A stretch of DNA of 64,000 nt from Bacteroidota bacterium (GCA_018267955.1 JAFDXL010000007.1:140513-204512), one strand, 5' to 3'. Shown: positions 16,009 to 23,740, counted from the stretch's first letter. Numbers and translations are program-made. The notes: generated by a model not told the origin, from the letters alone.

Positions 16009-16750
16009 CGGGCTGCCGTATAAATGATAAAAATTCCTTCACCCGTCGCTGAGCTACTGGTATCATTTCACCATTTATCATCTTTATATTGTAGATATCC
16101 GTTTTTATTACGTTCAGTACTTTTTTTACGTTAATCAGGAATGATTTATGTATTCTGTAAAAAAGTCTTTTATTGTATTCTTCTTCCAGTATCCCTAAAG
16201 GTTTGCACAAGGTCATGGTTTTGATCTGCCCTGCCATATGGAAAATAATATCTGTATAGGATCCCCGGGCTTTTAAATATAAAATATCTCCCTGGCTGAT
16301 GAACAGGCATTTATCTCCTTGCCTCACAAGTATCTTAGCGTCTTCAGGATGAACTTCGGTATGCTCCGGGCTCAGGCTATAAGCTTTAAGTATTCTTTTA
16401 TAGCAATTCAATATTTCGTCTTGCTGCAAAGGTTTCAATATATAATCTATGGCCTCTATTTTGATAGCCTGCAGCGCATAAGTGTCGAATGCGGTAACGA
16501 ATACTATCTTAAATTTTTGATTTTCCAGCGAGGCAGCTATATCGAATATATTTTCACTAACGAGTTGAATATCTAAAAAGGCAATGTCGAAATCGGTTTC
16601 GTTGATGATGTTTAGCAGATCGATATTAGAATTTCCTGTGGCTACTATTTTTATTTCCGGGCATAACTCGTTAAGTAGCATAGAAAGATAAGATACGCAA
16701 CCAGGCTCATCGTCTATAATAACTGCTTTGATCACTGTTTTCTTTTTCAT
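15995..16750 (-). CDS. LytTR-family response regulator
   Basis: A 251-residue regulator: receiver domain (1-125) with acidic pair D13-D14, phospho-acceptor D60 (IAFLDIQL) and the conserved Lys in DYILKPLQ; then a LytTR DNA-binding domain (about 145-250) with ILVRQGDKCLFISQGDILYL, ARGSYTDI, FYRIHKSFLINVKKV and the closing RRVKEFLSF. It is the cognate partner of the downstream kinase. The ATG at 16750 (MKKKTVIKAVIIDDE) was chosen since receiver domains start close to the first strand; an in-frame ATG 33 bases upstream is possible. Upstream, two TTATGAAG boxes 20 bases apart look like a LytTR-type site. Confidence 0.9.
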   Translation of the reverse strand: MKKKTVIKAVIIDDEPGCVSYLSMLLNELCPEIKIVATGNSNIDLLNIINETDFDIAFLDIQLVSENIFDIAASLENQKFKIVFVTAFDTYALQAIKIEAIDYILKPLQQDEILNCYKRILKAYSLSPEHTEVHPEDAKILVRQGDKCLFISQGDILYLKARGSYTDIIFHMAGQIKTMTLCKPLGILEEEYNKRLFYRIHKSFLINVKKVLNVIKTDIYNIKMINGEMIPVAQRRVKEFLSFIRQPDEIL

Positions 16751-16877
16751 GGCCAAGATCATTATTTGGGTAAATAATGCCATTTGGCCGCTTTAATTAT
16801 TGTTAGGGCAGGTGTATTCACCGACCATGAATGACACATTACAAATATGGTCAAAATTGAACAGTTTCTCTATGCGT

Positions 16878-16905
16878 TTATGAAGAAATTTAATCGATTA
16901 TGAAG
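16878..16905. promoter_or_regulatory. Direct repeat TTATGAAG x2, candidate LytTR binding site
   Basis: TTATGAAG occurs at 16878-16885 and again at 16898-16905, a 20-base period (about two helical turns). LytTR regulators bind paired direct repeats about two turns apart. The site lies between the divergent LytTR regulator gene and the HAD-like gene and could serve either. Confidence 0.4.
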
Positions 16906-16956
16906 TTTTTGATGATTAGTTGCCCGGAAACCATATGTCGGTAAATGATTTTAAAA

Positions 16957-16972
16957 TGTCAGTTGCCTGACA
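16957..16972. promoter_or_regulatory. Short inverted repeat TGTCAG-N4-CTGACA upstream of the HAD gene
   Basis: A perfect 6-bp inverted repeat with a 4-base spacer, about 48 bases upstream of the HAD-like gene start. It may be a protein-binding site overlapping that promoter; no regulator is identified. Confidence 0.3.
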
Positions 16973-17019
16973 GTTCCTTAGTTTTGACAAAACCATTTTT
17001 GTTTCTTTCAAGATAGATT

Positions 17020-17811
17020 ATGTTCAGAAAAGCTTTCTTATCCATATACACACTTGCGGCAATACTATGTATAACGAAACCTGGTGTCGCACAATCAGTG
17101 CATCGGCACTATAAAGCTGTGGCGTTTGATTACTTTGTCCTTTTCAACGCTAATTCTGTTATTCCTCATGCAGAAAAATATTTTCCCGGTAAGGGAGCAG
17201 AGTTTACTAAACTATGGCGATCCAAACAGTTTGAATATTGCTACCTGCGTACTATAACTAATAGATACGAGGACTTTTTCAAGATTACGGAAGATGCCCT
17301 GAATTATACACTCCGCGCTATGAAGCTGGATATGACAGCAGAGGATAAAAAGGAATTGTTGAACGCTTACCTGTCGCTGGATCTATGGCCGGATACTAAG
17401 GCGTCATTGCAGAAGTTGAAAGATGCGGGTATAAAGATCATCACTATCGCCAATTTCAGTCCGCAAATGTTGCGCGCCAATGCAGATAAGGCCGGGATCG
17501 CCAATATGTTTGATGTGTTGTTGAGCACAGATGCTAATCATTCCTATAAGCCTTCTGCAGCCGCTTATCAATTAGGAATGAAAAAGTTGGGCTTCAAAAA
17601 AGAAGAAATAGTTTTTGCCGCTTTCGGAAGCTGGGATGCATACGGCGCAAAATGTTTTGGTTATCCTACTTATTGGGTCAACAGGTTCAGCCTGCCAAGG
17701 GAAGAACTGGGTATAATGCCGGATAGCACTTCTCCTGATATGGAGGGCTTATTGAAATTTGTACTTGGGAGAAATAAAAAAGCAGGTTGCGCGATGCGCA
17801 ACCTGCTTTGA
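17020..17811 (+). CDS. Exported HAD-superfamily protein, haloacid dehalogenase type II-like, with altered active site
   Basis: A 263-residue protein with a Sec signal peptide (about 1-25, ending GVAQS), so unlike typical cytoplasmic 2-haloacid dehalogenases it should be periplasmic. The fold pattern of the type II group is clear: nucleophile D37 in VAFDYFVLF, cap segment LWRSKQFEYCYLRTITNRYE, the Lys in HSYKPSAAAY, and SWDAYGAKCFGYPTYWVNR. By eye, residues usually essential in L-2-haloacid dehalogenase differ: the DxYGTL motif reads DYFVL, the SNG motif reads ANF, and the SSNGWD motif reads AAFGSWD. Real dehalogenase activity is therefore doubtful. The last codons run into a terminator-like hairpin. 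Confidence 0.75.
   Translation: MFRKAFLSIYTLAAILCITKPGVAQSVHRHYKAVAFDYFVLFNANSVIPHAEKYFPGKGAEFTKLWRSKQFEYCYLRTITNRYEDFFKITEDALNYTLRAMKLDMTAEDKKELLNAYLSLDLWPDTKASLQKLKDAGIKIITIANFSPQMLRANADKAGIANMFDVLLSTDANHSYKPSAAAYQLGMKKLGFKKEEIVFAAFGSWDAYGAKCFGYPTYWVNRFSLPREELGIMPDSTSPDMEGLLKFVLGRNKKAGCAMRNLL
17779..17809 (+). terminator. Hairpin overlapping the 3' end of the HAD gene
   Basis: A 14-bp perfect stem AAAGCAGGTTGCGC (17779-17792) with GCGCAACCTGCTTT (17796-17809) and a 3-base loop. The stop TGA (17809-17811) lies at its end, so the last ~11 amino acids (KAGCAMRNLL) are encoded by the hairpin itself. Only three Ts follow the stem. Confidence 0.65.
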
Positions 17812-17827
17812 ATACAAATTGGAGTTA

Positions 17828-18415
17828 CTATATTTTTTTGAGTAACTCTATATTTATATCCAGGCTAACAGTATTGCCTACAAGCAACTCGCCGCCCGCA
17901 AGTTTTCCGTTCCACATTAGCCCATACTGAGTACGGTCCAATATGCCCGATACTTTGAAGCCGGCTTTAGTGTTTTTATAAGGGTCAACAACTGTTCCTT
18001 TATATACCACATCCAGGCTTACTTCTTTTGTTACACCATGCATGGTAAGGTCTCCGGTAAGCTTATACCTGTTCTTTGCAACCTGTTTGAATCTTTTCCC
18101 TTTAAAGCTGATGCTGGGATACTTTGTCGCATCGAAAAAATCTGCCGACCTCAGATGCTCATCTCTTTTCTGATCTTCGGTATTGATGCTATTTACATCA
18201 ATGGTAAAATCAATAACGGCATCTGAAAAATCAGGTTTATCGGATAGCACAGTACCGGAAAATTTGGTGAATTTGCCCTCGGTTTCTGATATGCCGAAAT
18301 GCGAAATGGAAAAACCAACTTTAGCATGAGATGCATCATACGCCCATGTAGTTTTCTGTGCATAGCCTATTCCTGAAGCGGTAAGGATAGCTAACGTAAA
18401 TAGCATACGTTTCAT
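17828..18415 (-). CDS. YceI-family periplasmic lipid-binding protein
   Basis: A 195-residue protein with a signal peptide (MKRMLFTLAILTASGIGYAQ) and the full YceI lipocalin-like domain: TTWAYDASHAKVGFSISHFG at the start, the central DVNSINTEDQKRDEHLRSAD with FFDATKYPSISFKGKRF, LTGDLTMHGVTKEVSLDV, and an end around DRTQYGLMWN. Family members bind polyisoprenoids or other amphiphiles in the periplasm and are induced by base, osmotic or oxidative stress. It follows the AhpD-like gene on the same strand after 30 bases, so the two may be one transcript in a redox cluster. Confidence 0.92.
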   Translation of the reverse strand: MKRMLFTLAILTASGIGYAQKTTWAYDASHAKVGFSISHFGISETEGKFTKFSGTVLSDKPDFSDAVIDFTIDVNSINTEDQKRDEHLRSADFFDATKYPSISFKGKRFKQVAKNRYKLTGDLTMHGVTKEVSLDVVYKGTVVDPYKNTKAGFKVSGILDRTQYGLMWNGKLAGGELLVGNTVSLDINIELLKKI

Positions 18416-18445
18416 TCGATCTGATTTTAATTGTAAGGAAGGAAA

Positions 18446-18988
18446 TTAAATTTTCGGTACGGCAGGCCAGTCTACAGGTATCTGCGTTATGTTGTGCAGG
18501 TAATTGCTGATGATCTTATCGCCGATAATGATCATTGCATCTACCAGGTTGGCTGTATTATACCCGGCATCATAGAACAGTTCCAGTGCTTTGTCTGATG
18601 GCCTCCCGCGATTGATGGTGGTTTCCTTAGTGAATTTGGCCAGTGCGTCCAGTTTGCTGTCGAAAGAGATGTCAGCTCTTCTAATCTCCAGTATTTGCTG
18701 CTCATTATATCCCAGCATGCCTGCCAGCATAGTATGTGCGGGTACACAATATTTGCAATCATTTACCTGGCTTACTACCAGGTTGATCACTTCTCTTTCT
18801 TTTGCTGTAAGTGTACTCTTCCTGTTTTGCAATGCCAGGTAATCTGTAAGAGCAGTGTCGTTCCATGCAAAGCTTGCATAGAGGTTAGGCACCTTACCAA
18901 ATGCTTTGAGCATATGGTCAAATACTTCCTGGTTGGCGGGCGATACTTCCTCGCGCGTTGGTACTTTAAATAAAATTTTTTCGCTCAT
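18446..18988 (-). CDS. Carboxymuconolactone decarboxylase / AhpD-like alkylhydroperoxidase
   Basis: A 180-residue helical protein of the AhpD/CMD family. The redox motif C-x-x-C-x-x-x-H is complete in NDCKYCVPAHTMLAG; the following helices (MLGYNEQQILEIRRADIS, LDALAKFTKETTINRG) match the family. Such enzymes reduce peroxides via a vicinal dithiol and often act with a peroxiredoxin. The ATG at 18988 (MSEKILFKVPTREEV) is preferred to an upstream in-frame ATG because a near-palindromic operator-like site lies between them. Neighbours are YceI downstream and a Crp/Fnr-type regulator and a thiol peroxidase upstream, all on the same strand. Confidence 0.85.
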   Translation of the reverse strand: MSEKILFKVPTREEVSPANQEVFDHMLKAFGKVPNLYASFAWNDTALTDYLALQNRKSTLTAKEREVINLVVSQVNDCKYCVPAHTMLAGMLGYNEQQILEIRRADISFDSKLDALAKFTKETTINRGRPSDKALELFYDAGYNTANLVDAMIIIGDKIISNYLHNITQIPVDWPAVPKI

Positions 18989-19002
18989 GTTTAAAACTTT
19001 TG

Positions 19003-19018
19003 TTGTCGATATTGACAA
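19003..19018. promoter_or_regulatory. CRP/FNR-type operator candidate upstream of the AhpD-like gene
   Basis: TTGTC-GATATT-GACAA is 14/16 palindromic with the half-site spacing typical of CRP/FNR-family operators. It lies 15 bases upstream of the chosen start codon, and the adjacent gene encodes a Crp/Fnr-family regulator. Confidence 0.45.
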
Positions 19019-19069
19019 TGCAAAAGTCATCAGAGCGGAAGCGATAGAAAATGAACTGGATTAAAAAAT

Positions 19070-19091
19070 AAAGTTGAACCAGTTCAACTTT
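19070..19091 (-). terminator. Inverted repeat AAAGTTGAAC/GTTCAACTTT at the end of the regulator gene
   Basis: A perfect 10-bp inverted repeat with a 2-base centre overlapping the TGA of the Crp/Fnr-like gene. On the minus strand it is followed by TATTTTTTAA, fitting a terminator; the 2-base centre is unusually tight for a hairpin, so it could also be a protein-binding palindrome for the downstream AhpD-like promoter. Confidence 0.5.
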
Positions 19092-19674
19092 TTGACGCGA
19101 GACGTTTGCGTATCTTGCTCAGGAACTCTGTGGAAAATCCGAGATAAGATGCCAATGCATACTGGGGAACACGGTTTACAATATCGGGGTATTTGGCAGC
19201 GTATTCCAGGTATCTTTCTTCTGCCGATTTGCTGATGTTCGATAAAACCCGCTGCTGCGAAAAGTTGAAAGAGCGTTCTGTGATGATCCGGAAAAATCTT
19301 TCGAATTTTGGAATTTGCGTAAGCAATAGCTGTTCCGAATTATATTCAATTTGTATGAGCGTGGTATCCTCCAGTGCTTCTACAAATAAGGTGGCCGGGA
19401 CCTGGTTTATATAGCTATTAAAGTCTGTTATCCACCAGTCTTCTACTGCAAAAGATATAGTGTATTGTTCCCCGTTATTGCCTAAGAGGTAAGCCCTTAG
19501 CGCTCCTTTGAGCACATAACTTCTATACTTGCAGGTATACTCCGGTTGCACTATGAACTGTTTTTTCCTAACCCTGTATGTGCGTAGTAATGAAACAAAG
19601 AATGTTTCTTCTTCTTCCGTAAGCTGTATGTGGCGCGCAGCGTATTTAATGATCTGGGAATAGTCTTCGTCCAT
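19084..19674 (-). CDS. Crp/Fnr-family transcriptional regulator
   Basis: A 196-residue protein with an N-terminal cyclic-nucleotide-binding-like jelly roll (FVSLLRTYRVRKKQFIVQPE, YVLKGALRAYLLGNNGEQY, EDWWITDFNSYINQVPATLF) and a C-terminal helix-turn-helix (AEERYLEYAAKYPDIVNRVP, then YALASYLGFSTEFLSKIRKR). No cysteine cluster for Fe-S binding is visible, so it is not a classical FNR oxygen sensor; cAMP-contact residues are not conserved, which is usual in Bacteroidota members. Its position among YceI, AhpD-like and peroxiredoxin genes suggests redox-stress control. GTTCA-N9-TGAAC lies directly before its ATG and could be an autoregulatory site. Confidence 0.85.
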   Translation of the reverse strand: MDEDYSQIIKYAARHIQLTEEEETFFVSLLRTYRVRKKQFIVQPEYTCKYRSYVLKGALRAYLLGNNGEQYTISFAVEDWWITDFNSYINQVPATLFVEALEDTTLIQIEYNSEQLLLTQIPKFERFFRIITERSFNFSQQRVLSNISKSAEERYLEYAAKYPDIVNRVPQYALASYLGFSTEFLSKIRKRLASKS

Positions 19675-19676
19675 AT

Positions 19677-19695
19677 GTTCACTGGGGGCATGAAC
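19677..19695. promoter_or_regulatory. GTTCA-N9-TGAAC inverted repeat in front of the Crp/Fnr-like gene
   Basis: GTTCA at 19677-19681 and TGAAC at 19691-19695, 3 bases upstream of the start codon. The same half-site occurs in the inverted repeats at 19709-19744 and 19070-19091, so it may be the target of the regulator encoded here. Confidence 0.3.
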
Positions 19696-19708
19696 TGCAA
19701 AAATATCA

Positions 19709-19744
19709 ATAATGGTTCAAAAGTCATTGCTTCTGAACCATTAT
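19709..19744 (-). terminator. Terminator hairpin after the peroxiredoxin gene
   Basis: A perfect 11-bp inverted repeat ATAATGGTTCA (19709-19719) / TGAACCATTAT (19734-19744) with a 14-base loop. On the minus strand it is followed by TGATATTTTTGC, fitting rho-independent termination of the peroxiredoxin transcript. Confidence 0.6.
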
Positions 19745-19755
19745 GAAACTAAACA

Positions 19756-20340
19756 CTACAGATAACTTAGTATCTCTTTTACTGATGCACGTTTGGTGTA
19801 GTCTGCATCGAAATGCTTGTAAATGATCTCGCCATTTTTGTTGATGATGTATACAGCCGGCACAGGCAAATTGTTGCCGTTAGATCCGTTGTTCTTTTTC
19901 AGATCAACGCCATACTTCATCAGCTTATCAGACATCATAGCGTCTACCATGTAGGCTACATCATACTCTTTCATGATCTTCAACCCCTCATCGTGCAGGA
20001 TGGAAAAGGAAGCTTTGGTTTTGCTTACTGTCATATCAATGCTCTCTGATTTTTCAGGTGTTACCGCCAATACCATAGCACCCTTGGCTGTGATCTGTCC
20101 CAGCGAATCTTCCAGTTCGCTCAGTTGTTTGTTGCAATACGGACACCACTGCCCCCTGTAAAATACCAGTACGGCAGGCCCCTTCTTAAGGACGGATTGT
20201 AATTCTACCTTTTTGCCATATTGGTTTTTAGCAGCAAAGCCCGGCGCTTTGTCTCCCACTTCCAGACCTTTAGGACCAGATTGTGCAACCGCGGAAAGGA
20301 CAGAAAGGGCAGTGGTGGCCGTTAATAATAATTTTTTCAT
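19756..20340 (-). CDS. Exported AhpC/TSA-type peroxiredoxin
   Basis: A 194-residue thioredoxin-fold protein with a Sec signal peptide (MKKLLLTATTALSVLSAVAQ). The mature part has the peroxiredoxin pattern VGDKAPGFAAKNQYGKKVEL and FYRGQWCPYCNKQLSELED, with a CPYC motif, followed by ILHDEGLKIMKEYDVAYMV and PAVYIINKNGEIIYKHF. The WCPYC pair makes it resemble the PrxQ/TlpA-like AhpC-TSA group; it likely reduces peroxides in the periplasm. It is the first gene of the four-gene redox cluster on this strand but is separated from the next gene by a terminator. Confidence 0.88.
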   Translation of the reverse strand: MKKLLLTATTALSVLSAVAQSGPKGLEVGDKAPGFAAKNQYGKKVELQSVLKKGPAVLVFYRGQWCPYCNKQLSELEDSLGQITAKGAMVLAVTPEKSESIDMTVSKTKASFSILHDEGLKIMKEYDVAYMVDAMMSDKLMKYGVDLKKNNGSNGNNLPVPAVYIINKNGEIIYKHFDADYTKRASVKEILSYL

Positions 20341-20407
20341 CGTTTAATTTTTTCGCAAATCAACAAACTGTGTATCTCAAAATGATTGCGTATTTATAAC
20401 ATTAGTA

Positions 20408-21907
20408 TCACAAGGATGACAGAACTGCGTTCCTGGAGTTTATAGAAGGCAATACAAACGAAAATGTGGTACCGCGTCCCGGTTGGCTATCTACTTCGAT
20501 GCCTGTTTGATGCAGTTCCAGTATCTTTTTTACTATGGCCAGGCCTATGCCCATGCTGTTGGTGGTAAGGCCCGGCTTAGCGGTTTGCTTGTATCGCTCA
20601 AAGATATATGCCTGTTCCTCTGCCGCTATGCCAACACCTGTATCGGCCACGCGTACACGTACACCGGCTGTTATCTGTTTCAATTGAATGGTAATTGTTC
20701 CCCTGTCGGGCGTAAACTTCATGGCGTTATCCAACAGGTTTTGGAAAACACGTTCCGTCAAAGCTACATCCGCGAATACCGGCGGAAGTTCGTTTTGTGC
20801 ATCGAGTACCAACCTGATATTTCTTTTGTCGGCCTGCAGTTGATAGCTCATCAATGTGTCAGAAGCAAGTTCCGTGAGCAGGAATTGCTCTTTCTCGGGC
20901 TGCACCTGGTTGGCTTCCAGCTTCGAATACTGGAATAGCTGCGCTACAAGTGCAGATAGTTTTTGTGTGCTGTCGAGCACGGTCAGCAGGTATTTTTCTT
21001 TTTGCGTTTCATCCAGCGTATGTTGTTTGATAATTAATGTTTCGATATAGCCTTGTATAATGGACAACGGTGTACGCAGGTCGTGAGAAACATTGGCAAT
21101 AAGCTCCTGCCTGAATTTATCGGTAGCTTGTACCTTCTCGAAATTGTCCACGATCACATCGGCCATTTCATTAAAGGTGGTAGTAAGCATACCCAGGTTG
21201 CCTTTCGCATATCCCTCAATTCTCGCGGTATGGTCACCTTCCTTAAACCGCAGGACCACTGCCGCCGCACGACAGATACTATCCGTTATCAGGAAAAAAG
21301 TAATTGCGCCAATGACGAGCACGATACATAATGCCGCGAAAAAAATACAAACACCCAGTTTATAGTAGAGGTCTTTGCTAAGCCCCGTAAGTACCTGGCT
21401 CTGCTTCTCACTGCAGAGTACTGCGTATACATAGCCTGTTATCTTACCATTTTCATATACGGGTGCCGCCGAGAAAATGGAAGATACCCCGGGCTGTTTA
21501 GGGTTATCTCCCATAGGCCTTTCCATACCTTTCGTATTTAGCCATTGATACACTGTACTGATATTTAATTTATGTGTCTTAACCGACTTGTCTGGTACTA
21601 CATAGTCAGTGATATTCCCCGCAGTGTCCAGTAAATAGACTTCTACGCTTGGGTTGGCCACCATGATGGAGTGTATAATGTCGTGGGTAACTGCAGTGTC
21701 TGGTTTGCCATTCTTCAGAGGGTGTGTGAATGTAGCCAGGTGCGATGCAATATTGCCATAAAGCTGTTGATGTGCTGCGGTATAGTAGGACTTCGAAAAA
21801 TGCGAGGCGATCAATACAAATACTAAGCCCAATATTGCGAGCAAGCCAGTAAATACAGCCAGTATTTTCCAGAACAGAAGATTGCTTTTGATGGTTTTTA
21901 GAGGCAT
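20408..21907 (-). CDS. Membrane sensor histidine kinase (HAMP-HisKA-HATPase)
   Basis: A 499-residue kinase with two transmembrane helices (about 13-36 and 184-207) enclosing a periplasmic sensor of ~145 residues, a HAMP linker (ICRAAAVVLRFKEGDHTARI, TTTFNEMADVIVDNF), HisKA with phospho-acceptor H275 in ANVSHDLRTPLSII, and a HATPase domain with N-box QNLLDNAMKFTP, G1 VRVADTGVGI and G2 MGIGLAIVKKI. All catalytic boxes are intact. It lies 5 bases downstream of its OmpR-type partner, forming a classical two-component operon. The signal is unknown; the divergent lipoprotein gene is a plausible target. Confidence 0.93.
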   Translation of the reverse strand: MPLKTIKSNLLFWKILAVFTGLLAILGLVFVLIASHFSKSYYTAAHQQLYGNIASHLATFTHPLKNGKPDTAVTHDIIHSIMVANPSVEVYLLDTAGNITDYVVPDKSVKTHKLNISTVYQWLNTKGMERPMGDNPKQPGVSSIFSAAPVYENGKITGYVYAVLCSEKQSQVLTGLSKDLYYKLGVCIFFAALCIVLVIGAITFFLITDSICRAAAVVLRFKEGDHTARIEGYAKGNLGMLTTTFNEMADVIVDNFEKVQATDKFRQELIANVSHDLRTPLSIIQGYIETLIIKQHTLDETQKEKYLLTVLDSTQKLSALVAQLFQYSKLEANQVQPEKEQFLLTELASDTLMSYQLQADKRNIRLVLDAQNELPPVFADVALTERVFQNLLDNAMKFTPDRGTITIQLKQITAGVRVRVADTGVGIAAEEQAYIFERYKQTAKPGLTTNSMGIGLAIVKKILELHQTGIEVDSQPGRGTTFSFVLPSINSRNAVLSSL

Positions 21908-21912
21908 ATTGA

Positions 21913-22617
21913 TTAGAGTTCTTCGTTAAACCTGTAGCCAATGCCCCAGGTGGTGAGGATATATTTCGGTTTCGAAATGTCTTGCTCTATTTTTCCTCTC
22001 AGGCGATTGATATGTGAGTTGACGGTATGTTCATAACCTTCAAAATCATAGCCCCATACCAGGTTCAGCAATCGTTTGCGGCTGTAGCTTTTGCCGGCGT
22101 TAGATGCTAGTAATGTAATAAGATCAAACTCCCGCGGTGAAAGATCAACCCTGGCATCGTTAAGTATCACCTTTCTTTTATCTATATCAATTTCCAGGCC
22201 CGAGAACCGCAGTACTGATGTGGTGTTCGCTGCAAGTTGTCCCGCCAGGCTATCTTCATTTCTTCTGAAGATCACTTTCACACGGGCTATAAATTCACGT
22301 ATGCTGAAAGGTTTGGTTAGATAATCATCGGCGCCGGTTTCCAGTCCTACTACTTTATCTATCTCTTCCGACTTTGCAGATAAGATCATGATAGGAGTAT
22401 GCCTGTCGTCCTTCCTTATCCTGCGACACACTTCCATACCATTGAGGCCGGGAAGCATAATATCGAGTATGATCAGGTCGAACCGTTGTGCTTTTGATAT
22501 GTCCAATCCCTCCTGTCCTTTTGATACAGTCGTTACTTCACAATGCAGATCTGCAAGATGGATGGTTAGTAAGTCGATAATGTTTTTATCGTCTTCAATG
22601 ATTAATACTTTATACAT
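21913..22617 (-). CDS. OmpR/PhoB-family response regulator
   Basis: A 234-residue regulator with a receiver domain (acidic pair D9-D10 preceded by E8, phospho-acceptor D52 in LIILDIMLPGLNG, Lys in DDYLTKPFSI) and a winged-helix effector domain (about 135-232: LEIDIDKRKVILNDARVDLS, REFDLITLLASNAGKSYSRK, HTVNSHINRLRGKIE, ILTTWGIGYRF). It is cotranscribed with the downstream sensor kinase, and divergent from the lipoprotein gene with about 140 bases of shared upstream region. Confidence 0.95.
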   Translation of the reverse strand: MYKVLIIEDDKNIIDLLTIHLADLHCEVTTVSKGQEGLDISKAQRFDLIILDIMLPGLNGMEVCRRIRKDDRHTPIMILSAKSEEIDKVVGLETGADDYLTKPFSIREFIARVKVIFRRNEDSLAGQLAANTTSVLRFSGLEIDIDKRKVILNDARVDLSPREFDLITLLASNAGKSYSRKRLLNLVWGYDFEGYEHTVNSHINRLRGKIEQDISKPKYILTTWGIGYRFNEEL

Positions 22618-22755
22618 CGTATCGTTAATTGTAGCATTTTCAAAAATGAGTAAAAAACATACGCCTTAAAGGGCTGTGATACTTTTGTTATAATTGCACA
22701 ACATCTTTGGGATACACACTGCTTTCTTTTGCATCATAAAAAACGACTTAAGAAA

Positions 22756-23703
22756 ATGAAGAAATTCTCTCAAAGATTTGCAGTGCTATTGCTTTCTTCC
22801 ACCATCATTGTTTCGTGCAAGAAAAATGATGACATGTCTGCGACAACTAACCCGGCCGCAAAAGGGAAAGACCCTAATACCGCCGAGGTTGTCAGTGTAG
22901 ATCGCTTTAGCACGGCCGCAGGGCATTTGCAGGTGCGTACCTCCTCAAACGGCCTGCCGGGTCCCAATGAAGCGGTTAACTTCGACAAGGGCCCTTTTAT
23001 TACCACGGGCCTTACACCCGATGGCAAAAGCGTACAGTACTACAATTTCGATGTGCAGCCAACAACACCTGCTCCTATATGGGCACTATTCAAAAAAGAT
23101 GGTACTGCTGTAGCCGGCCAGCTTAATATCATTGATGTAATACCAGGCGATGCAGGTTACAATGATTTCTGGCAGGTGTACAAGGTGACGGTGCCTGATG
23201 ACTATGTGGCCAATACCGTTACCAGCTATACCGAACTTGTAAAAGCAGGCTATGCTATTGAGAAAACAGATAACCTGGTCAACTGCCCTGTAGTACCTAA
23301 AGGTTCTACAGCAACCAAACGTTTTGTGAACGAAGACGCAGGCCTTACCAAAGGATGGTATAAAGACAAGCTGGTATATTATTTCAACTTCTCTGAAAAA
23401 GCGCTGAAGGTAACAGGTAGTGGTTCTGTGCCGTTAGCACCGATCTATGTTACATTCAACATTAATCCTGATCAGCCAAATGGCGGCCCCGCTTCCGGTT
23501 TTAAGACAGAGGCAGGAAACGATCAAACACATAATGTAGTAGCAACAGTGCCGGCTGATGCGGCATACTCCCCGTTGTGGGGCGTTATTGTGTACGATAA
23601 TGCAGCTTTCAGCACAGTGCACGACCTTTCTACTGCTACGGCAGCAAAGATATTGGTTCCTGCAGCCGGTAATGTTAACTGCCCTGTGGTACATATTCAA
23701 TAA
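22756..23703 (+). CDS. Lipoprotein of unknown function
   Basis: A 315-residue protein with a lipoprotein signal (MKKFSQRFAVLLLSSTIIVSC, lipobox VSC), so it should be lipidated and reach the outer membrane or periplasm. The mature protein is rich in Asp, Asn and Pro, and has a repeated segment: NLVNCPVVPKGSTA in the middle and NVNCPVVHIQ at the very C-terminus, suggesting two related beta domains (PIWALFKKDGTAVAGQ... FWQVYKVTVP and PIYVTFN... PLWGVIVYDNA). The family is not recognised. The ATG at 22756 is chosen over a TTG 27 bases upstream because it gives a proper signal peptide. TACTTTTG at 22680-22687 is a possible -7 element. It is divergent from the OmpR-type system. Confidence 0.75.
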   Translation: MKKFSQRFAVLLLSSTIIVSCKKNDDMSATTNPAAKGKDPNTAEVVSVDRFSTAAGHLQVRTSSNGLPGPNEAVNFDKGPFITTGLTPDGKSVQYYNFDVQPTTPAPIWALFKKDGTAVAGQLNIIDVIPGDAGYNDFWQVYKVTVPDDYVANTVTSYTELVKAGYAIEKTDNLVNCPVVPKGSTATKRFVNEDAGLTKGWYKDKLVYYFNFSEKALKVTGSGSVPLAPIYVTFNINPDQPNGGPASGFKTEAGNDQTHNVVATVPADAAYSPLWGVIVYDNAAFSTVHDLSTATAAKILVPAAGNVNCPVVHIQ

Positions 23704-23740
23704 ACGGGGGCAGGATCTTTTTGCACGGATTCTGTATATC

